From NCBI GenBank assembly GCA_026993285.1, contig JALWTZ010000010.1, positions 1-32,069 of the forward strand: a stretch of DNA of 32,069 nt. Direction: 5' to 3'. The position numbers and the translations under genes are program-made. Under the pieces are notes generated by a model, which was not told the DNA's origin, did not search any database, and was given only the letters and a program-made list of their open reading frames with translations. The stretch is from Lysobacterales bacterium. GTDB taxonomy: Bacteria; Pseudomonadota; Gammaproteobacteria; Xanthomonadales; S139-57. Numbering within the stretch: position 1 is the stretch's first letter; each line of letters starts with the position of its first letter. This document shows positions 7,652-18,709 of the stretch, piece after piece.

Positions 7652-10600
7652 TTATTCCAGCCAGTTTCTCGCGTTGACGAACAGCTGCATCCACGGGGTG
7701 TATTCGCCCCAGTCCTCCGGGTGCCAGGAACAGGTCACCGTACGCACGACCCGTTCCGGATGCGGCATCATGATGGTCACCCGGCCATCCTCGTTGCACA
7801 GGCCGGTGATGCCCTGCGGTGAGCCGTTGGGGTTCATGGGATAGGCTTCGGTGACCCGGCCGTGATGGTCCACATAACGCAGGCTGACGGGGCCTGCCGG
7901 CTCAGCGGCAAATTCGGCCCGGCCTTCCCCATGGGCCACGGCGATGGGCAGGCGCGCTCCGGCCATGCCCCGCAACAGGATGGAGGGGCTGTCCTGCACT
8001 TCCACCAGTGACAGGCGGGCTTCGAACTGGTCGGAAAGATTGCGCCGGAAGCGGGGCCAGTGGCCCGCGCCCGGTATCAGCTCAGCCAGCTGGCTCAGCA
8101 TCTGGCAGCCATTGCACACGCCCAGGGCAAAACGGGCCGGATCATGGAAAAACTGCTGGAACTGCTGCCGCAACGGTTCATGGTAGAGCACGCTGGCGGC
8201 CCAGCCACGACCGGCACCGAGCACATCACCATAGGAGAAGCCACCACAGGCCACCAGGCCGTGGAAATCGGTCAGCTGTTGTTCTCCGGCCAGCAGGCGG
8301 GACATGTGCACATCCACGGCCTCAAAACCGGCCAGATGGAAAGCAGCCGCCATTTCCAGATGGCCATTCACCCCCTGCTCGCGCAGGATGGCCACTTGCG
8401 GACGGGCACCGGTATGGATCATGGGGGCCTCGGGTACCGGACAACCTTCCGGCAGGTGAACATTCAACCCCGGATCCTCTTCGGCCAGCTGCCGGAACTC
8501 GGCCTCGGCACAGGCCTGGTTGTCCCGCAGCTGGCGGATGGCCAGCGAGGTTTCGCTCCAGTGTTGCTGCAGCCGGGCACGGGAAAAACGCAGCAGGGTC
8601 TGCCCGTCCTGCTGTACCACGATCTCGTCACCGGGCTGCGCCTGGCCGATATCCTGCAACAGATGGCCGATGCCCGCCTGTTCCGCCGCCTGGCGGACGG
8701 TTGCGAGCCGGGATGCTTCCACTTGCAGCAGGATGCCGGCTTCCTCGCAGAACAGCAGTTCGAAGGCCCCGCCTTGTGGGAGCTGCAGTTCCAGGCCGCA
8801 ATGGCCGGCGAAGGTCATTTCACAGGCTGCCGCCCACAGGCCGCCGTCGGAACGGTCATGCAGGGCCAGCAAATGACCGGCGGCATTCATGGCCTGCACC
8901 CAGTGGAAAGCGGCCTTGAGCGCTGCGGGGTCGTCCAGATCCGGCGTTTCGCCACCAAACCGCTGATGCACCTCGGCGGCAATGGCGCCTCCCAGGCGTT
9001 GCCGGCCCAGGCCCAGATCCAGCAACAGCAGGCGGGCATTTTTCTCCGGCCGTAGTTGCGGAGTCAGGGTACGGCGCACATCGATCACCGGCGCAAAGGC
9101 GGTGACCACCAGTGAAAGCGGTGCTACCACCTCACGCTTTTCACCGTTTTCCTGCCACAGGGTTTGCATCGACAGGGAATCCTTGCCCACGGGGATGGCC
9201 AGATCCAGTTGCGGGCAGAGTTCCAGGGCCACGGCCCTGACTGTGTCATACAGGGCCGCGTCCTCGCCCGGGTGGCCGCAAGCGGCCATCCAGTTGGCGG
9301 AGAGCTTGACCTGTTTCAGATCGGCCACCGGTGCGGCCATCAGATTGGTCAGGGCTTCGGCAATCACCATGCGACCGGAAGCAGCCGGGTTTCGCAGGGC
9401 CAGGGCCGGCCGTTCCGCCATGGCCATGGCCTCTCCCTGCACGCCGCTGTAGTCGGCCACGGTGACGGCTACATCCGCCACCGGCACCTGCCACGGCCCG
9501 ACAAGCTGGTCCCGCGCCACCATGCCGGTAATGCTGCGGTCACCGATGTGAATGAGAAAGGCCTTGCTGGCCACGGTGGGGTGTTGCAGCACGCGGATGG
9601 CGGTTTCTTCCAGAGACAGGCCGGTGGTATCCCAGTTTTCCGACACTGGCTTGTTACGGGCAGCCTGGCGGTGCATGCGCGGTGGCTTGCCAAAGAGCAG
9701 GTCCATGGGAATATCCACCGCCGGAGCCTCCAGCAGGCGGTCTTCCAGCTTGAGTTGCTGTTCCGCGGTGGCATGGCCCACGACCGCCACGGGGCAGCGT
9801 TCTTCCCGGCACCACTGGCGAAAGCGCTCCAGGTCTTCCGGTGCGATGCCCAGCACATAACGTTCCTGGGCTTCGTTGCTCCAGATCTGCATGGGGCTGA
9901 GGCCGGATTCGGCCACCGGTATTTCACGCAGCTCCAGCACGCCACCCAGATCACTGTCATGCAGCAGTTCCGGGATGGCATTGGACAGCCCACCCGCACC
10001 CACATCGTGAATGGAGCGGATGGGGTTGTGCTCACCGGCGGCCCAGCATCGGTCGATGACTTCCTGGGCGCGGCGCTGCATTTCCGGGTTTTCCCGCTGT
10101 ACCGAAGCATAATCCAGTTCGCTCTGGCTGGCGCCGCTGGCCATGGAGGAGGCCGCTCCGCCGCCCAAGCCAATGAGCATGGCCGGGCCACCCAGTACCA
10201 CGATGGCATCACCGGGTTGCAGCCGGCCCTTTTCCACATGCTGGCGACGGATGTTGCCCAGGCCGCCGGCAATCATGATGGGCTTGTGATAACCGCGCCA
10301 CTGGCCGTCCACTTCCTGTGCATAGCTGCGGAAATAGCCCAGCAGGGCTGGACGGCCGAACTCGTTGTTGTAGGCAGCCGCGCCAATGGGCGCCTCAATC
10401 ATGATGTCCAGCGCCGAGCGAATCCGATCCGGCTTGCCGATGGGGGTTTCCCAGGGGCGGGGAAAGGCTTCCAGCTCCAGGTTGGATACCGTGTAGCCAC
10501 ACAGGCCGGCCTTGGTGCGCGCACCCCGGCCGGTGGCCGCCTCGTCCCGAATCTCCCCACCGGAGCCGGTGGCCGCGCCCGGCCAGGGGGAAATGGCCGT

Positions 10601-11470
10601 GGGGTGGTTGTGGGTTTCCACCTTGATCTGGATGTCGATCCATTCCCGCTGGCTGTCATAGACCCGCCGCCCGGCGTCCAGCATGAAGCGCTCGCCTTCA
10701 TGCCCTTCGATGACGGCGGCATTGTCACTGTAGGCCGACAGGGTGTGCAGCGGCTGCTGCTGGTGGGTATGGCGGATCATGCCAAACAGGGTTTCCGGCA
10801 TGTCCTGCCCGTCGATGGTCCAGCGGGCATTGAAAATCTTGTGCCGGCAGTGCTCGGAATTGGCCTGGGCGAACATCATCAGTTCGGCGTCGGTGGGGTT
10901 GCGCGAAATCCGTCGATATTCATCCGTCAGATAATCGATTTCATCGGCAGACAAGGCCAGGCCCAGCTGTGTATTGGCTTCTTCCAGTGCAGCCCGGCCC
11001 TGCTGCAGTACGGCAAAATACTGTACGGGCTGGGATTTACGGTGGGCGAACCAGTACTCGCTGTGTTCCGGGTCAAACAAGGTTTCGGTCATGCGATCGC
11101 CCAAGAGAGGAAACACTTGTTCCCCGGCAACCGGGTTCGCGAACACATAATGCCGGCCCCGCTCAATACGAAGCACTTCTGGCAGGCCACACAAGTCCAA
11201 AATCTCGCCGGCCTTGCTGGACCAGGGAGATTGGGTGCCCACGCGCGGTACGACGATGATGGCATTCGCATCCACTGCCTGGAGCCGCGTATGGCCCAAT
11301 AGCGCCGCCAGATGCTGTTGCGCCTGTGCATCCAGGGATGCTTCACATTCCAGCATATAAAACCAGCTGCATTGACACAACGCCGGAATATTCTTCACTT
11401 TCAGTTGGCGGTTCAACCGCTGCTGACGAAAGGGGGTTAACGCCTCCCCCGCCTGAAAAAGGACAATCAT
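7652..11470 (-). CDS. purL: phosphoribosylformylglycinamidine synthase (FGAM synthase)
   Basis: 1272 aa; [27 protein letters not shown]..., [10 protein letters not shown]-terminal glutaminase [12 protein letters not shown] and MPHPERVVR. Confidence 0.98.
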   Translation of the reverse strand: MIVLFQAGEALTPFRQQRLNRQLKVKNIPALCQCSWFYMLECEASLDAQAQQHLAALLGHTRLQAVDANAIIVVPRVGTQSPWSSKAGEILDLCGLPEVLRIERGRHYVFANPVAGEQVFPLLGDRMTETLFDPEHSEYWFAHRKSQPVQYFAVLQQGRAALEEANTQLGLALSADEIDYLTDEYRRISRNPTDAELMMFAQANSEHCRHKIFNARWTIDGQDMPETLFGMIRHTHQQQPLHTLSAYSDNAAVIEGHEGERFMLDAGRRVYDSQREWIDIQIKVETHNHPTAISPWPGAATGSGGEIRDEAATGRGARTKAGLCGYTVSNLELEAFPRPWETPIGKPDRIRSALDIMIEAPIGAAAYNNEFGRPALLGYFRSYAQEVDGQWRGYHKPIMIAGGLGNIRRQHVEKGRLQPGDAIVVLGGPAMLIGLGGGAASSMASGASQSELDYASVQRENPEMQRRAQEVIDRCWAAGEHNPIRSIHDVGAGGLSNAIPELLHDSDLGGVLELREIPVAESGLSPMQIWSNEAQERYVLGIAPEDLERFRQWCREERCPVAVVGHATAEQQLKLEDRLLEAPAVDIPMDLLFGKPPRMHRQAARNKPVSENWDTTGLSLEETAIRVLQHPTVASKAFLIHIGDRSITGMVARDQLVGPWQVPVADVAVTVADYSGVQGEAMAMAERPALALRNPAASGRMVIAEALTNLMAAPVADLKQVKLSANWMAACGHPGEDAALYDTVRAVALELCPQLDLAIPVGKDSLSMQTLWQENGEKREVVAPLSLVVTAFAPVIDVRRTLTPQLRPEKNARLLLLDLGLGRQRLGGAIAAEVHQRFGGETPDLDDPAALKAAFHWVQAMNAAGHLLALHDRSDGGLWAAACEMTFAGHCGLELQLPQGGAFELLFCEEAGILLQVEASRLATVRQAAEQAGIGHLLQDIGQAQPGDEIVVQQDGQTLLRFSRARLQQHWSETSLAIRQLRDNQACAEAEFRQLAEEDPGLNVHLPEGCPVPEAPMIHTGARPQVAILREQGVNGHLEMAAAFHLAGFEAVDVHMSRLLAGEQQLTDFHGLVACGGFSYGDVLGAGRGWAASVLYHEPLRQQFQQFFHDPARFALGVCNGCQMLSQLAELIPGAGHWPRFRRNLSDQFEARLSLVEVQDSPSILLRGMAGARLPIAVAHGEGRAEFAAEPAGPVSLRYVDHHGRVTEAYPMNPNGSPQGITGLCNEDGRVTIMMPHPERVVRTVTCSWHPEDWGEYTPWMQLFVNARNWLE

Positions 11471-12609
11471 GGCAAAGCCTTGTAGTCGGTCTTCAACCAG
11501 TCCGGCGCCTGCCCGTGTGTGGCCTCAAAAAAAAGCCAGTGCTCATCAGCCTGAGCAGGCAGGGCTTCGCTTTTCAGTAATGCTCGGCCTTTTTTCCATT
11601 CCAAAGCTTTCCACTTTTTCGCCGGATAACCCAGTTTTTTTTGTGCCCAGCGCAACTGCGAAGCAGGCATGCCCTGGCCTGGATCCATGTGGCGATAGTA
11701 ACGCATGCGAAGTAGTTGTCCGCCAAGATATACATATTCGGCTCCGGGATCCGCACTATAGCGACCAGGCTGCGTGCATATAAACAGGCGTTGTTGTTGA
11801 AGGGGCTGCCTCTCTTTGCAAGCCCCTTCGGGAAAGCGAATCATGATTTCCCCCAGTGACATGCCGTTGATCATCAGGCTGTGTATCGGCACCAATCGGT
11901 TACTGAAACCTTCGGCCAGTGGATTTTTCACCCGCAGGACCGCCAGATCCGGCTTCCAATGCTTTTCACCCATTTTTTTCAAGCGGGTGTAGTCTTCCAC
12001 GGCATAGCTGTACCCCTGAATCACTACTTCCAATACGCCTTTCTGTATCTTGCGTCCCGGTTTCAGCAGATAGCGTACATGCAGGGTACGGGCCCGGCGG
12101 TGGCCCTGTTCAATCTCACGGATCTCATTCCATTCTGCCCAGCTTTTCTGATCACGAAAGGGGAGTACCCGCATTTCATCCTGTGGATTCAGCAGTAACA
12201 CGGACAGACCACGGTCAATGAAGCGATTGCTGTTGCCTTTGCCTTGAAACTGGATGAGATAACGGTAAAAAGTAGAGACCAGTGGCGCACCACCCTGTTT
12301 TTCATCGTAATCCAGCAACTGCTGGGTCCGGTCGATGAACAAACCTTCTTTCATCAGCCTGCGCCGCTGTTTTTTCAGATTCATCGACAGCTGTTTCATG
12401 GTCTTTTGTGCCCATGCGTCCCGCCCATGACGCTTCATCTTGCGCAGGGTGGCCGCTGCTGTCATGCCCAGCCAGGCCTGGAGCCATTCCGGGTCATCCA
12501 GCTGTTCGTGATCCACTTGCAACAGCAGGACATTGTTGTAATTCAGCGCTTCTTGCGCCTGTGCCTGCAGCAGCAGGCCAAGCAATAACCAACCGGCCAG
12601 TGCCTTCAT
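11467..12609 (-). CDS. secreted protein of unknown function
   Basis: 380 aa; signal peptide [19 protein letters not shown]; intact ORF overlapping purL start by 4 nt (ATGA) and starting 2 nt after the dsbC stop codon; exactly two cysteines. Confidence 0.8.
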   Translation of the reverse strand: MKALAGWLLLGLLLQAQAQEALNYNNVLLLQVDHEQLDDPEWLQAWLGMTAAATLRKMKRHGRDAWAQKTMKQLSMNLKKQRRRLMKEGLFIDRTQQLLDYDEKQGGAPLVSTFYRYLIQFQGKGNSNRFIDRGLSVLLLNPQDEMRVLPFRDQKSWAEWNEIREIEQGHRRARTLHVRYLLKPGRKIQKGVLEVVIQGYSYAVEDYTRLKKMGEKHWKPDLAVLRVKNPLAEGFSNRLVPIHSLMINGMSLGEIMIRFPEGACKERQPLQQQRLFICTQPGRYSADPGAEYVYLGGQLLRMRYYRHMDPGQGMPASQLRWAQKKLGYPAKKWKALEWKKGRALLKSEALPAQADEHWLFFEATHGQAPDWLKTDYKALP

Positions 12610-12610
12610 G

Positions 12611-13330
12611 TCAGGGGGCCTTGAGCTGGTCCAGCCTGGCCTTGAGTTGTTCTGGTGGCATGTAACCGGGAATCAACTGCCCATTGCCGGTCACAATGGC
12701 CGGTGTACCGGTGACACCAATTCGCTTGCCCAGCTTGTATTCCTCCGCCACCGGGTTGTCACAGGTTTTTTTCGGCAAGGCCCCCCCTTTCTTGGCATCG
12801 GTAATGGCCTTTTGTCGATCATCGGCACACCAGACGCTAACGGCCTTGTCATAGGAGCTGGAGCCGATGCCTGCACGCGGGAATGACATGTACTGCACCT
12901 CGATACCCTGCTTCTGGTAGCCGTCAATCTGTGAATGCAGTTTTCTGCAATAGCCGCAGTCGATATCCGTAAATACGGTAATGGTATGGGTCTTTTCGCC
13001 CTTGGCGGGGAAGATAATCTTGTCGGCGATATCCACCTGGTCCAGCAGTTTCTTGCGTAAACCGCTTTTCGCTGCTTCCGTGATGTCCTCGCGGGTCTGC
13101 GTATCATAGACACTGCCCTGGATCAGATAGCGGCCATCCTTGCTTACATAGACCAACTGGCCATCCACAACCACCTGAAGCAAACCGGGTACGGCAGAAT
13201 CCGCAACGCTTTCCACCTTCATGCCCGGCAGCAGTTTTTCCAGCGTATCCTTGATTTTCTGTTCCTCTGTCGCCATGGACAAGCTGGCAAACAGCAGGCT
13301 GGCCAAAGCCAGCACGAATTGTTTTTTCAT
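12611..13330 (-). CDS. dsbC: periplasmic thiol:disulfide isomerase DsbC
   Basis: Signal peptide MKKQFVLALASLLFASLSMA, active site DIDCGYCRKLH, VTGTPAIVTGNGQLIPGY; start taken at MKKQF (13330), not the longer ORF start at 13432. Confidence 0.95.
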   Translation of the reverse strand: MKKQFVLALASLLFASLSMATEEQKIKDTLEKLLPGMKVESVADSAVPGLLQVVVDGQLVYVSKDGRYLIQGSVYDTQTREDITEAAKSGLRKKLLDQVDIADKIIFPAKGEKTHTITVFTDIDCGYCRKLHSQIDGYQKQGIEVQYMSFPRAGIGSSSYDKAVSVWCADDRQKAITDAKKGGALPKKTCDNPVAEEYKLGKRIGVTGTPAIVTGNGQLIPGYMPPEQLKARLDQLKAP

Positions 13331-13428
13331 GAGTGTTTCCTGTAACGATGAGTCTGATATAGACCGGGGATTTGCACTAAAATTCCACGAAGGGGCAACA
13401 AGCGGGATTGTAACAGAGCCTCCGTGGC

Positions 13429-14310
13429 TCATCCACGCGGATGGTGACGGGCATGCAGCGCTTTCAGTTGTTGATCGGCCAGCACCGTGTAGATTTCTGT
13501 CGTGGACAGGTCGCTATGCCCCAACAACATCTGCAGAACACGCAAATCCGCCCCACGGCTCAGCAGATGCGTGGCAAAGGCGTGTCGCAGGGTATGGGGA
13601 GACAACTGCCCTTCAATCCCGGCTGTTCGAGCATAGGCTCGCAAACGCTGCCAGAAATTCTGCCGGGTCATGGCAGCACCCCGTCGGCTGAGAAAGAGAT
13701 GTGGATCCCTGCTTGCACCCGCCAGCAGTGGCCGGCTTTCCCGCAGGTAGTTTTCCAGCCAGGTCACGGAATGTTCACCAAATGGAAGCAGACGCTCCTT
13801 GCCGCCCTTTCCCAGTACGCGCAAATAACCTTCTTGCAGATGTACGGCCTGCAAGGGCAGGTTGACCAATTCGCTGACCCGCAGGCCGGTGGCATACATC
13901 AGTTCCAGCATGGCCCTGTCGCGCAAGCCCAGTGCATCGCCCACATCGGGCGCCTGCAACAGCCGTTCGACCTGCCCTTCACCCAGCGTTTTGGGCAACT
14001 TGCGCCCTGATTTGGGTGTTTCTATCCGTCTGACCGGGTTTTGCTGTACCTGCCCGGTGCGCAACAGGAAACGATAGAATTGCCGCAAGGCACTCAGTTT
14101 TCGCGCCACGGAACGAGGGCTGATGCCCTGCTGGCCCAAAGCCACCATCCATTGCAGTACCAGGGTTTCATCTGCTGCCAGATCCCGCCCATGCTGCTCG
14201 AGCCAGCCGGTCCACTGTTTCAGGTCTCGGCCATAGGCCTCCAGCGTATGCCGCGAGGCTCCGGTATCACTGTAGTACTGATCGAGAAAGGCTTCGATAA
14301 TCGCTTCCAT
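13429..14310 (-). CDS. xerD: site-specific tyrosine recombinase XerD
   Basis: 293 aa; ATGLRVSELVNL, HTLRHAFATHLLSRGADLRVLQMLLGHSDLSTTEIYT; followed by dsbC as in other gammaproteobacteria. Confidence 0.95.
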   Translation of the reverse strand: MEAIIEAFLDQYYSDTGASRHTLEAYGRDLKQWTGWLEQHGRDLAADETLVLQWMVALGQQGISPRSVARKLSALRQFYRFLLRTGQVQQNPVRRIETPKSGRKLPKTLGEGQVERLLQAPDVGDALGLRDRAMLELMYATGLRVSELVNLPLQAVHLQEGYLRVLGKGGKERLLPFGEHSVTWLENYLRESRPLLAGASRDPHLFLSRRGAAMTRQNFWQRLRAYARTAGIEGQLSPHTLRHAFATHLLSRGADLRVLQMLLGHSDLSTTEIYTVLADQQLKALHARHHPRG

Positions 14311-14354
14311 GGCCTATTGTGTGCCAGATTGCCAGTGCATGACCAGACTGCCAT

Positions 14355-14378
14355 GAAAAAACCCGCGCATGGCGGGTT
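14355..14378 (-). terminator. intrinsic terminator of the TonB-type operon
   Basis: On the minus strand AACCCGC-CATGC-GCGGGTT followed by TTTTC; 7-bp stem with 5-nt loop, just downstream of the 14404 gene. Confidence 0.8.
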
Positions 14379-14403
14379 CTTTCAAACGACTGGGCTTCAA
14401 GCC

Positions 14404-15726
14404 TCAGGCTTCCACTTCCTTGGCCTTCTCCCGCCGCTTGCGCTCATCCTGCAGGTGCTTCAGCCACTGGTTGGCCGATTTGCGGGTCTTGGGAATCTTT
14501 CTCGCCTGCTTGAAGGCCTTTTCCGCCTGCGCCAGCCGGTCCAGCTCGAACTGGGCCATGCCAATCATCAGCCAGGCGTTGCCCTTTTCCCGTTCCTTGA
14601 TGCCTCCCTTGCGAACAGCAGCCTGCAAGGCTTCGATGGCCTCCTTCCAGCGCTCCTGATCCACCAGGATATAAGCCCGTCGCATGTCGATCTTGCCATT
14701 TTCCGCATATTTGCTGGCCTGTTCAAAGGCGGCCAGTGCCTTCTCCATTTCGTTGGCCGCATACCAGGCATTGGCTACATTTTCCCAGTTCTGTTTGTCA
14801 GCCTTGACAACCCCCTTGCGAATGCCTTCCTCCAGCACCTGGGCAGCTTTGTAGGGTACCTTGAGATAGCCGTACAGGCTGTACAACTGCTTGTAGTCAC
14901 TTTCCTTTTCCAGCAGATCCTGCAAATGGGCCAGTGCCATGACGGCCAACGCATCCGGATCTTTCTTGATGTTCATGTACATGGAGGCCAGTTGCGTCCA
15001 GTACTCTTTCTTGCCCGGATTCATGCGCACAAGGATTTCCAGAATGTCCGCGGCCTTGCGGTATTCCTTCAGTTCGTAGTGCATGGCCATCAGCAACTGG
15101 TACCAGCTTTCCTTGGGCTTGTCCGCGATCTTGATGGCATTGTTCAGTGCCTTGATGGCTTCACGATATTGCCCCAGCTGCGCATGGGCGTTGCCCAGAA
15201 GCACATAGGCATCGGCTGTTGGCGGTGTATCCACCTCGGCAAACCAGCGTTTGAGCCAACGAATAGTTTCCTTGTACTGCTGTTTGACCGCATAGAGCTG
15301 CGCCACGCCAAACATGACCTGAAAATGCTGCAGATTGGGCAGGGCATTCAGCTCCACCGCCATCTTGAAATATTTCAAGGCATCATCGTACTTCTCCATG
15401 GCCGCATAGGTATGGGCCATGGCTTGTGCCAGCACCGCACGCTCGTAAGGGAAGCGTTCGGTGGAAGGCCAGAGTTTTTGCAAGCCCTCCAGCGCTTCGC
15501 TGTACTGCTCTTCACCGATGGCCTTGTAGATGTTGTTCAGGCGCTTGTAGGTACGCTCACGCAACAGACCCGGCTTGACCTTGCGTACCGGTTTGCCGGC
15601 GGCATTCAACTTGACCCTCGGGGCCGGTTTCTTGCCACTTTCCGAAATCTGCGCATGCGCGGGCAAAGTCAACATGGCTGCCATACACAGCCCCAGCAGG
15701 GTGCGAATTATCGGTTTGCTCATCAT
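14404..15726 (-). CDS. tetratricopeptide-repeat periplasmic protein (TonB-system associated)
   Basis: 440 aa; signal peptide ending AHAQ; repeated TPR-like helices (e.g. ADAYVLLGNAHAQLGQYREAIKALNNAIKI); overlaps tonB stop by 4 nt. Confidence 0.85.
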   Translation of the reverse strand: MMSKPIIRTLLGLCMAAMLTLPAHAQISESGKKPAPRVKLNAAGKPVRKVKPGLLRERTYKRLNNIYKAIGEEQYSEALEGLQKLWPSTERFPYERAVLAQAMAHTYAAMEKYDDALKYFKMAVELNALPNLQHFQVMFGVAQLYAVKQQYKETIRWLKRWFAEVDTPPTADAYVLLGNAHAQLGQYREAIKALNNAIKIADKPKESWYQLLMAMHYELKEYRKAADILEILVRMNPGKKEYWTQLASMYMNIKKDPDALAVMALAHLQDLLEKESDYKQLYSLYGYLKVPYKAAQVLEEGIRKGVVKADKQNWENVANAWYAANEMEKALAAFEQASKYAENGKIDMRRAYILVDQERWKEAIEALQAAVRKGGIKEREKGNAWLMIGMAQFELDRLAQAEKAFKQARKIPKTRKSANQWLKHLQDERKRREKAKEVEA

Positions 15727-16358
15727 CCGTCACCCTCCAGCTTGAAATCGATGGTCTGGGTCGCGCGCCGACGAATGGCCACACCATCCTCAATACGCGG
15801 CTTGAATTTCCACTTGTACAGTGCCCGCACCGCCTCACGGTCAAATACACGCGGTGGCTTGGATTCCACTACCTTGACATCTTCCACACTGCCGGTTTCG
15901 GTGATGGTGAACTCCAGTTTTACCCAACCTTCGATCTTGGCGATGGCGGCCCGGCGCGGATACATGGGTGGTATACGCACCACCGGAATGACATCCCCGT
16001 CCTGGTTCATGTTGGCACCACCCATGGGGCCGAGATAGGGGCCGCTGCCCCCCATGGGCACACTCAGTTTGGGCATGTTGGGCGTAGGCATGTTCATCAC
16101 TTGCTTTTGCACATTCTGTACCGCCATTTTCGGGGGAGGTGGCGGATTTTTCGGAGGTGGCGGTTTCTTGGGAATGCGACGGTCCTTCTGTTTCACCATT
16201 TCATCCACTTTCACCTTCCCGAAGCGAATGGATACAGGTTCACCCGAATGCTTTTTCATGCCACCCGGATTGGCAATCAGTTCATACATCATGTAGAACA
16301 GGCCAAAAGTGACTGCGGCTGCAGCCACCAGGGCGATGAGATAACGCATCGGCTGCAT
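15723..16358 (-). CDS. tonB: TonB-family energy transducer
   Basis: 211 aa; N-terminal TM segment, KKPPPPKNPPPPPK, C-terminal YPRRAAIAKIEGWVKLEFTITETGSVEDVKVVESKPPRVFDREAVRALYKWKF. Confidence 0.93.
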   Translation of the reverse strand: MQPMRYLIALVAAAAVTFGLFYMMYELIANPGGMKKHSGEPVSIRFGKVKVDEMVKQKDRRIPKKPPPPKNPPPPPKMAVQNVQKQVMNMPTPNMPKLSVPMGGSGPYLGPMGGANMNQDGDVIPVVRIPPMYPRRAAIAKIEGWVKLEFTITETGSVEDVKVVESKPPRVFDREAVRALYKWKFKPRIEDGVAIRRRATQTIDFKLEGDG

Positions 16359-16360
16359 GA

Positions 16361-16768
16361 TCAGCTACCTTCCGGGTTTTGTGCCGCAATGGAAATGGCT
16401 TCCACACCGGCCAGTTTGACCTGGTCCATGACTTCAACCAGCGTTCCGGTCTTGGAGCCACGATCAGCAATGATCACCACACTACCTTCCGGATTTTCGG
16501 CATGGGCACGCTCCACATTGGCACGTACCGCCCGCAGGTCAATACGACGCTTCTGCATCCAGATTTCGCCATTGTCCTTGATGGCGATGAGAATATTGCC
16601 CTTGGTTTTCTGTTTGGCGGTGCTGGCCGACGGCCGGCTAACATCGATCCCTGTTTCCTTGACAAAGGATGTGGTCACGATGAAGAAAATCAACATAATG
16701 AAGACAATGTCCAACATCGGGGTGATATCGATTTCGGTATCTTCTTCTTTGCGATGTCTGCGTCTCAT
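16361..16768 (-). CDS. exbD: ExbD/TolR family biopolymer transport protein
   Basis: 135 aa; EIDITPMLDIVFIMLIFFIVTTSFVKE. Confidence 0.95.
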   Translation of the reverse strand: MRRRHRKEEDTEIDITPMLDIVFIMLIFFIVTTSFVKETGIDVSRPSASTAKQKTKGNILIAIKDNGEIWMQKRRIDLRAVRANVERAHAENPEGSVVIIADRGSKTGTLVEVMDQVKLAGVEAISIAAQNPEGS

Positions 16769-16812
16769 CAGACTACCTCGTATTGTTTGGCGGGCCGCTT
16801 GTGGCCACCCGC

Positions 16813-17337
16813 TCAGTGATATTTCAGTTCATCTTCCAGCAGCTCGGCTTCGGCCTCGGCCTTGCGCTCGATACGGCTGGAAAGAAAGATGCCGGACAGT
16901 GCCGCCACCATACCGGCCATGGTGGGTACGGTCGCCTTGGACACGCCCGAAGCCATTGCCCGTGCATTGCCGGTACCGGTCAAGGCCATGACATCAAAAA
17001 CCTGGATCATGCCTGTTACAGTGCCCAGCAGGCCCAGCAAGGGGCAAATGGCGATCAGTGTCTTGATATAGAGCACATTCTGGTTCAGCTCATCGCTGGT
17101 ACGGGAGATGAGCGCTTCACGAATGCGGCGTGCATACCAGCTACTGGTATCCGCACGGCTGTTCCACTCCTCTTGCACCGCAACCAGACGGCCGGGGGCA
17201 ATGAAGTAGAGATACCAGATGCGCTCGATCATGAACATCCACATCAGGAAGGTAACCAGCATGATGCCCCAAAGGACCTCGCCTCCGAGGTCCATGAAGT
17301 CTCGAACACTGTTCAGCGCATCAATGAACGCCTGCAT
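16813..17337 (-). CDS. exbB: MotA/TolQ/ExbB proton channel family protein (short ExbB)
   Basis: About 174 aa from MQAFIDALNS (17337); ICPLLGLLGTVTGMIQVFDVMALTGTGNARAMASGVSKATVPTMAGM. Confidence 0.92.
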   Translation of the reverse strand: MQAFIDALNSVRDFMDLGGEVLWGIMLVTFLMWMFMIERIWYLYFIAPGRLVAVQEEWNSRADTSSWYARRIREALISRTSDELNQNVLYIKTLIAICPLLGLLGTVTGMIQVFDVMALTGTGNARAMASGVSKATVPTMAGMVAALSGIFLSSRIERKAEAEAELLEDELKYH

Positions 17338-18709
17338 CGTGCTTCTCCGCCTGCTGGGCCACAATACCCGCACTCTGCTCTTCCAGCAGATGCAGCAAGT
17401 GATTGCTCTTGTTCACCAAAATGGCGTGCAGGAAAGTCATGGGAATGGCCACAAACAAGCCCAGCATGGTAGTCACCAGGGCAGCGGAGATACCACCGGC
17501 CATCATCTTCGGATCACCGGTACCAAACAGGGTGATCTGCTGGAAGGTCTCGATCATGCCGGTAACCGTGCCCAAAAGACCCAGCAGGGGAGCCACCACA
17601 TAGATGATCTTCACCATGCTTAGGCCCCGCTCCAGTGCGGGCGTTTCACGCATGATAGCCTCATCCAGCTTGAGTTCCAATGCATCCACATCCACTTCCG
17701 GATCATCATAATAAACCTTCATCACTCGACCCAGCGGGTTGTCCTCGCGGGGCTGATCCGGATTCTTCAGCTGCGACTTGACCTTCATCTGCACCAAGGT
17801 CAGGGCCAGATAGCGCCAGAGCACAATCAGTACACCAATGATGCCCACCACGATGATGACATAACCGATTTCCTTGCCCTGACGGACACGTTCTTCCACG
17901 CTGGGCGACTGCACCACCAGGGAAAGAATCACGCCACGGGTGGGGTCGGCGGGGAAACCAGTGAAACCACTCGTCAGTTTCTCCAGGGCAGCCGCCATGG
18001 TACGGAAACGCTCGTCCGGCTGGCGTGCCAGTTCCACAAGAATACCCTCGTCACGACCGATCATCTGACTGTTCCATTGCAGGAACTTGCCACCGGAAAC
18101 CGCGTTGAAAACACCCACGCGAGTGACTTGCACACCCTTGTTGATACGGCCGTCCTTGCCCATCACTTCCGTGTTGTACCGAACCACCTTGGCCTGCTCG
18201 GTGATCTCACGCTGAATCTCGAACCACAGCTGGCGCAGCTGCTTGATGGATGGCAACGCCTTGCTTTGCGCCAGTTCGGAAAGGAACTTGGTTCGGCCAG
18301 GAATTTCCGAGGTGACGATGGAGCTTTCGAACTGGCTCTTGGCATCACCGGCCACCTGACGCACCACACCAAACATCTCGCCGAGGTTGCCTTGGCGTTC
18401 CTGCAGGGTGGTTTCCAGCTTGGCCAGCTCACGCTCGTTGTCGTCATACTCTTTCTTCAAGCGGTCACTGCGCAGCTCTTCGGCAGCCAGTTCCTTGCGT
18501 GCCTTGGCCAGCAGCTGGCGCTGTTCATTGCGACGCTGGAGGAATTCCTGTTCACGCTTGCGGTTGAAGGCCGATTCCTCGCTCATGCTGCGCTTGACCT
18601 TCTGCAACAATTGATCCAAAGGATCTGCAGCCGCGGTGTTCTGGGCCTGGGCCTGCAGCACACCGGCCAGCAGGAATGCGGAAAAAACAGTCAGGATGCT
18701 CTTTTTCAT
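17321..18709 (-). CDS. long MotA/TolQ/ExbB family protein with N-terminal periplasmic coiled-coil domain (TtpC-like)
   Basis: 462 aa; signal peptide MKKSILTVFSAFLLAGVLQAQAQ, coiled-coil N-terminal half, C-terminal VAPLLGLLGTVTGMIETFQQITLFGTGDPKMMAGGISAALVTTMLGL. Confidence 0.9.
   Translation of the reverse strand: MKKSILTVFSAFLLAGVLQAQAQNTAAADPLDQLLQKVKRSMSEESAFNRKREQEFLQRRNEQRQLLAKARKELAAEELRSDRLKKEYDDNERELAKLETTLQERQGNLGEMFGVVRQVAGDAKSQFESSIVTSEIPGRTKFLSELAQSKALPSIKQLRQLWFEIQREITEQAKVVRYNTEVMGKDGRINKGVQVTRVGVFNAVSGGKFLQWNSQMIGRDEGILVELARQPDERFRTMAAALEKLTSGFTGFPADPTRGVILSLVVQSPSVEERVRQGKEIGYVIIVVGIIGVLIVLWRYLALTLVQMKVKSQLKNPDQPREDNPLGRVMKVYYDDPEVDVDALELKLDEAIMRETPALERGLSMVKIIYVVAPLLGLLGTVTGMIETFQQITLFGTGDPKMMAGGISAALVTTMLGLFVAIPMTFLHAILVNKSNHLLHLLEEQSAGIVAQQAEKHDAGVH

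Noticed and set aside
9164-11302. 712-aa plus-strand ORF inside purL
   Set aside because: Antisense to purL throughout; no recognisable domain; composition matches a mirrored coding frame.
13429-14310. Tyrosine recombinase as a sign of a mobile element
   Set aside because: Sequence and dsbC linkage fit housekeeping xerD; no flanking attachment-site repeats, cargo genes or tRNA.
14041-16038. 665-aa plus-strand ORF antisense to xerD, the TPR gene and tonB
   Set aside because: Runs opposite to well-supported genes with recognisable domains; low-complexity His/Gln/Leu-rich translation typical of antisense frames in GC-rich DNA.
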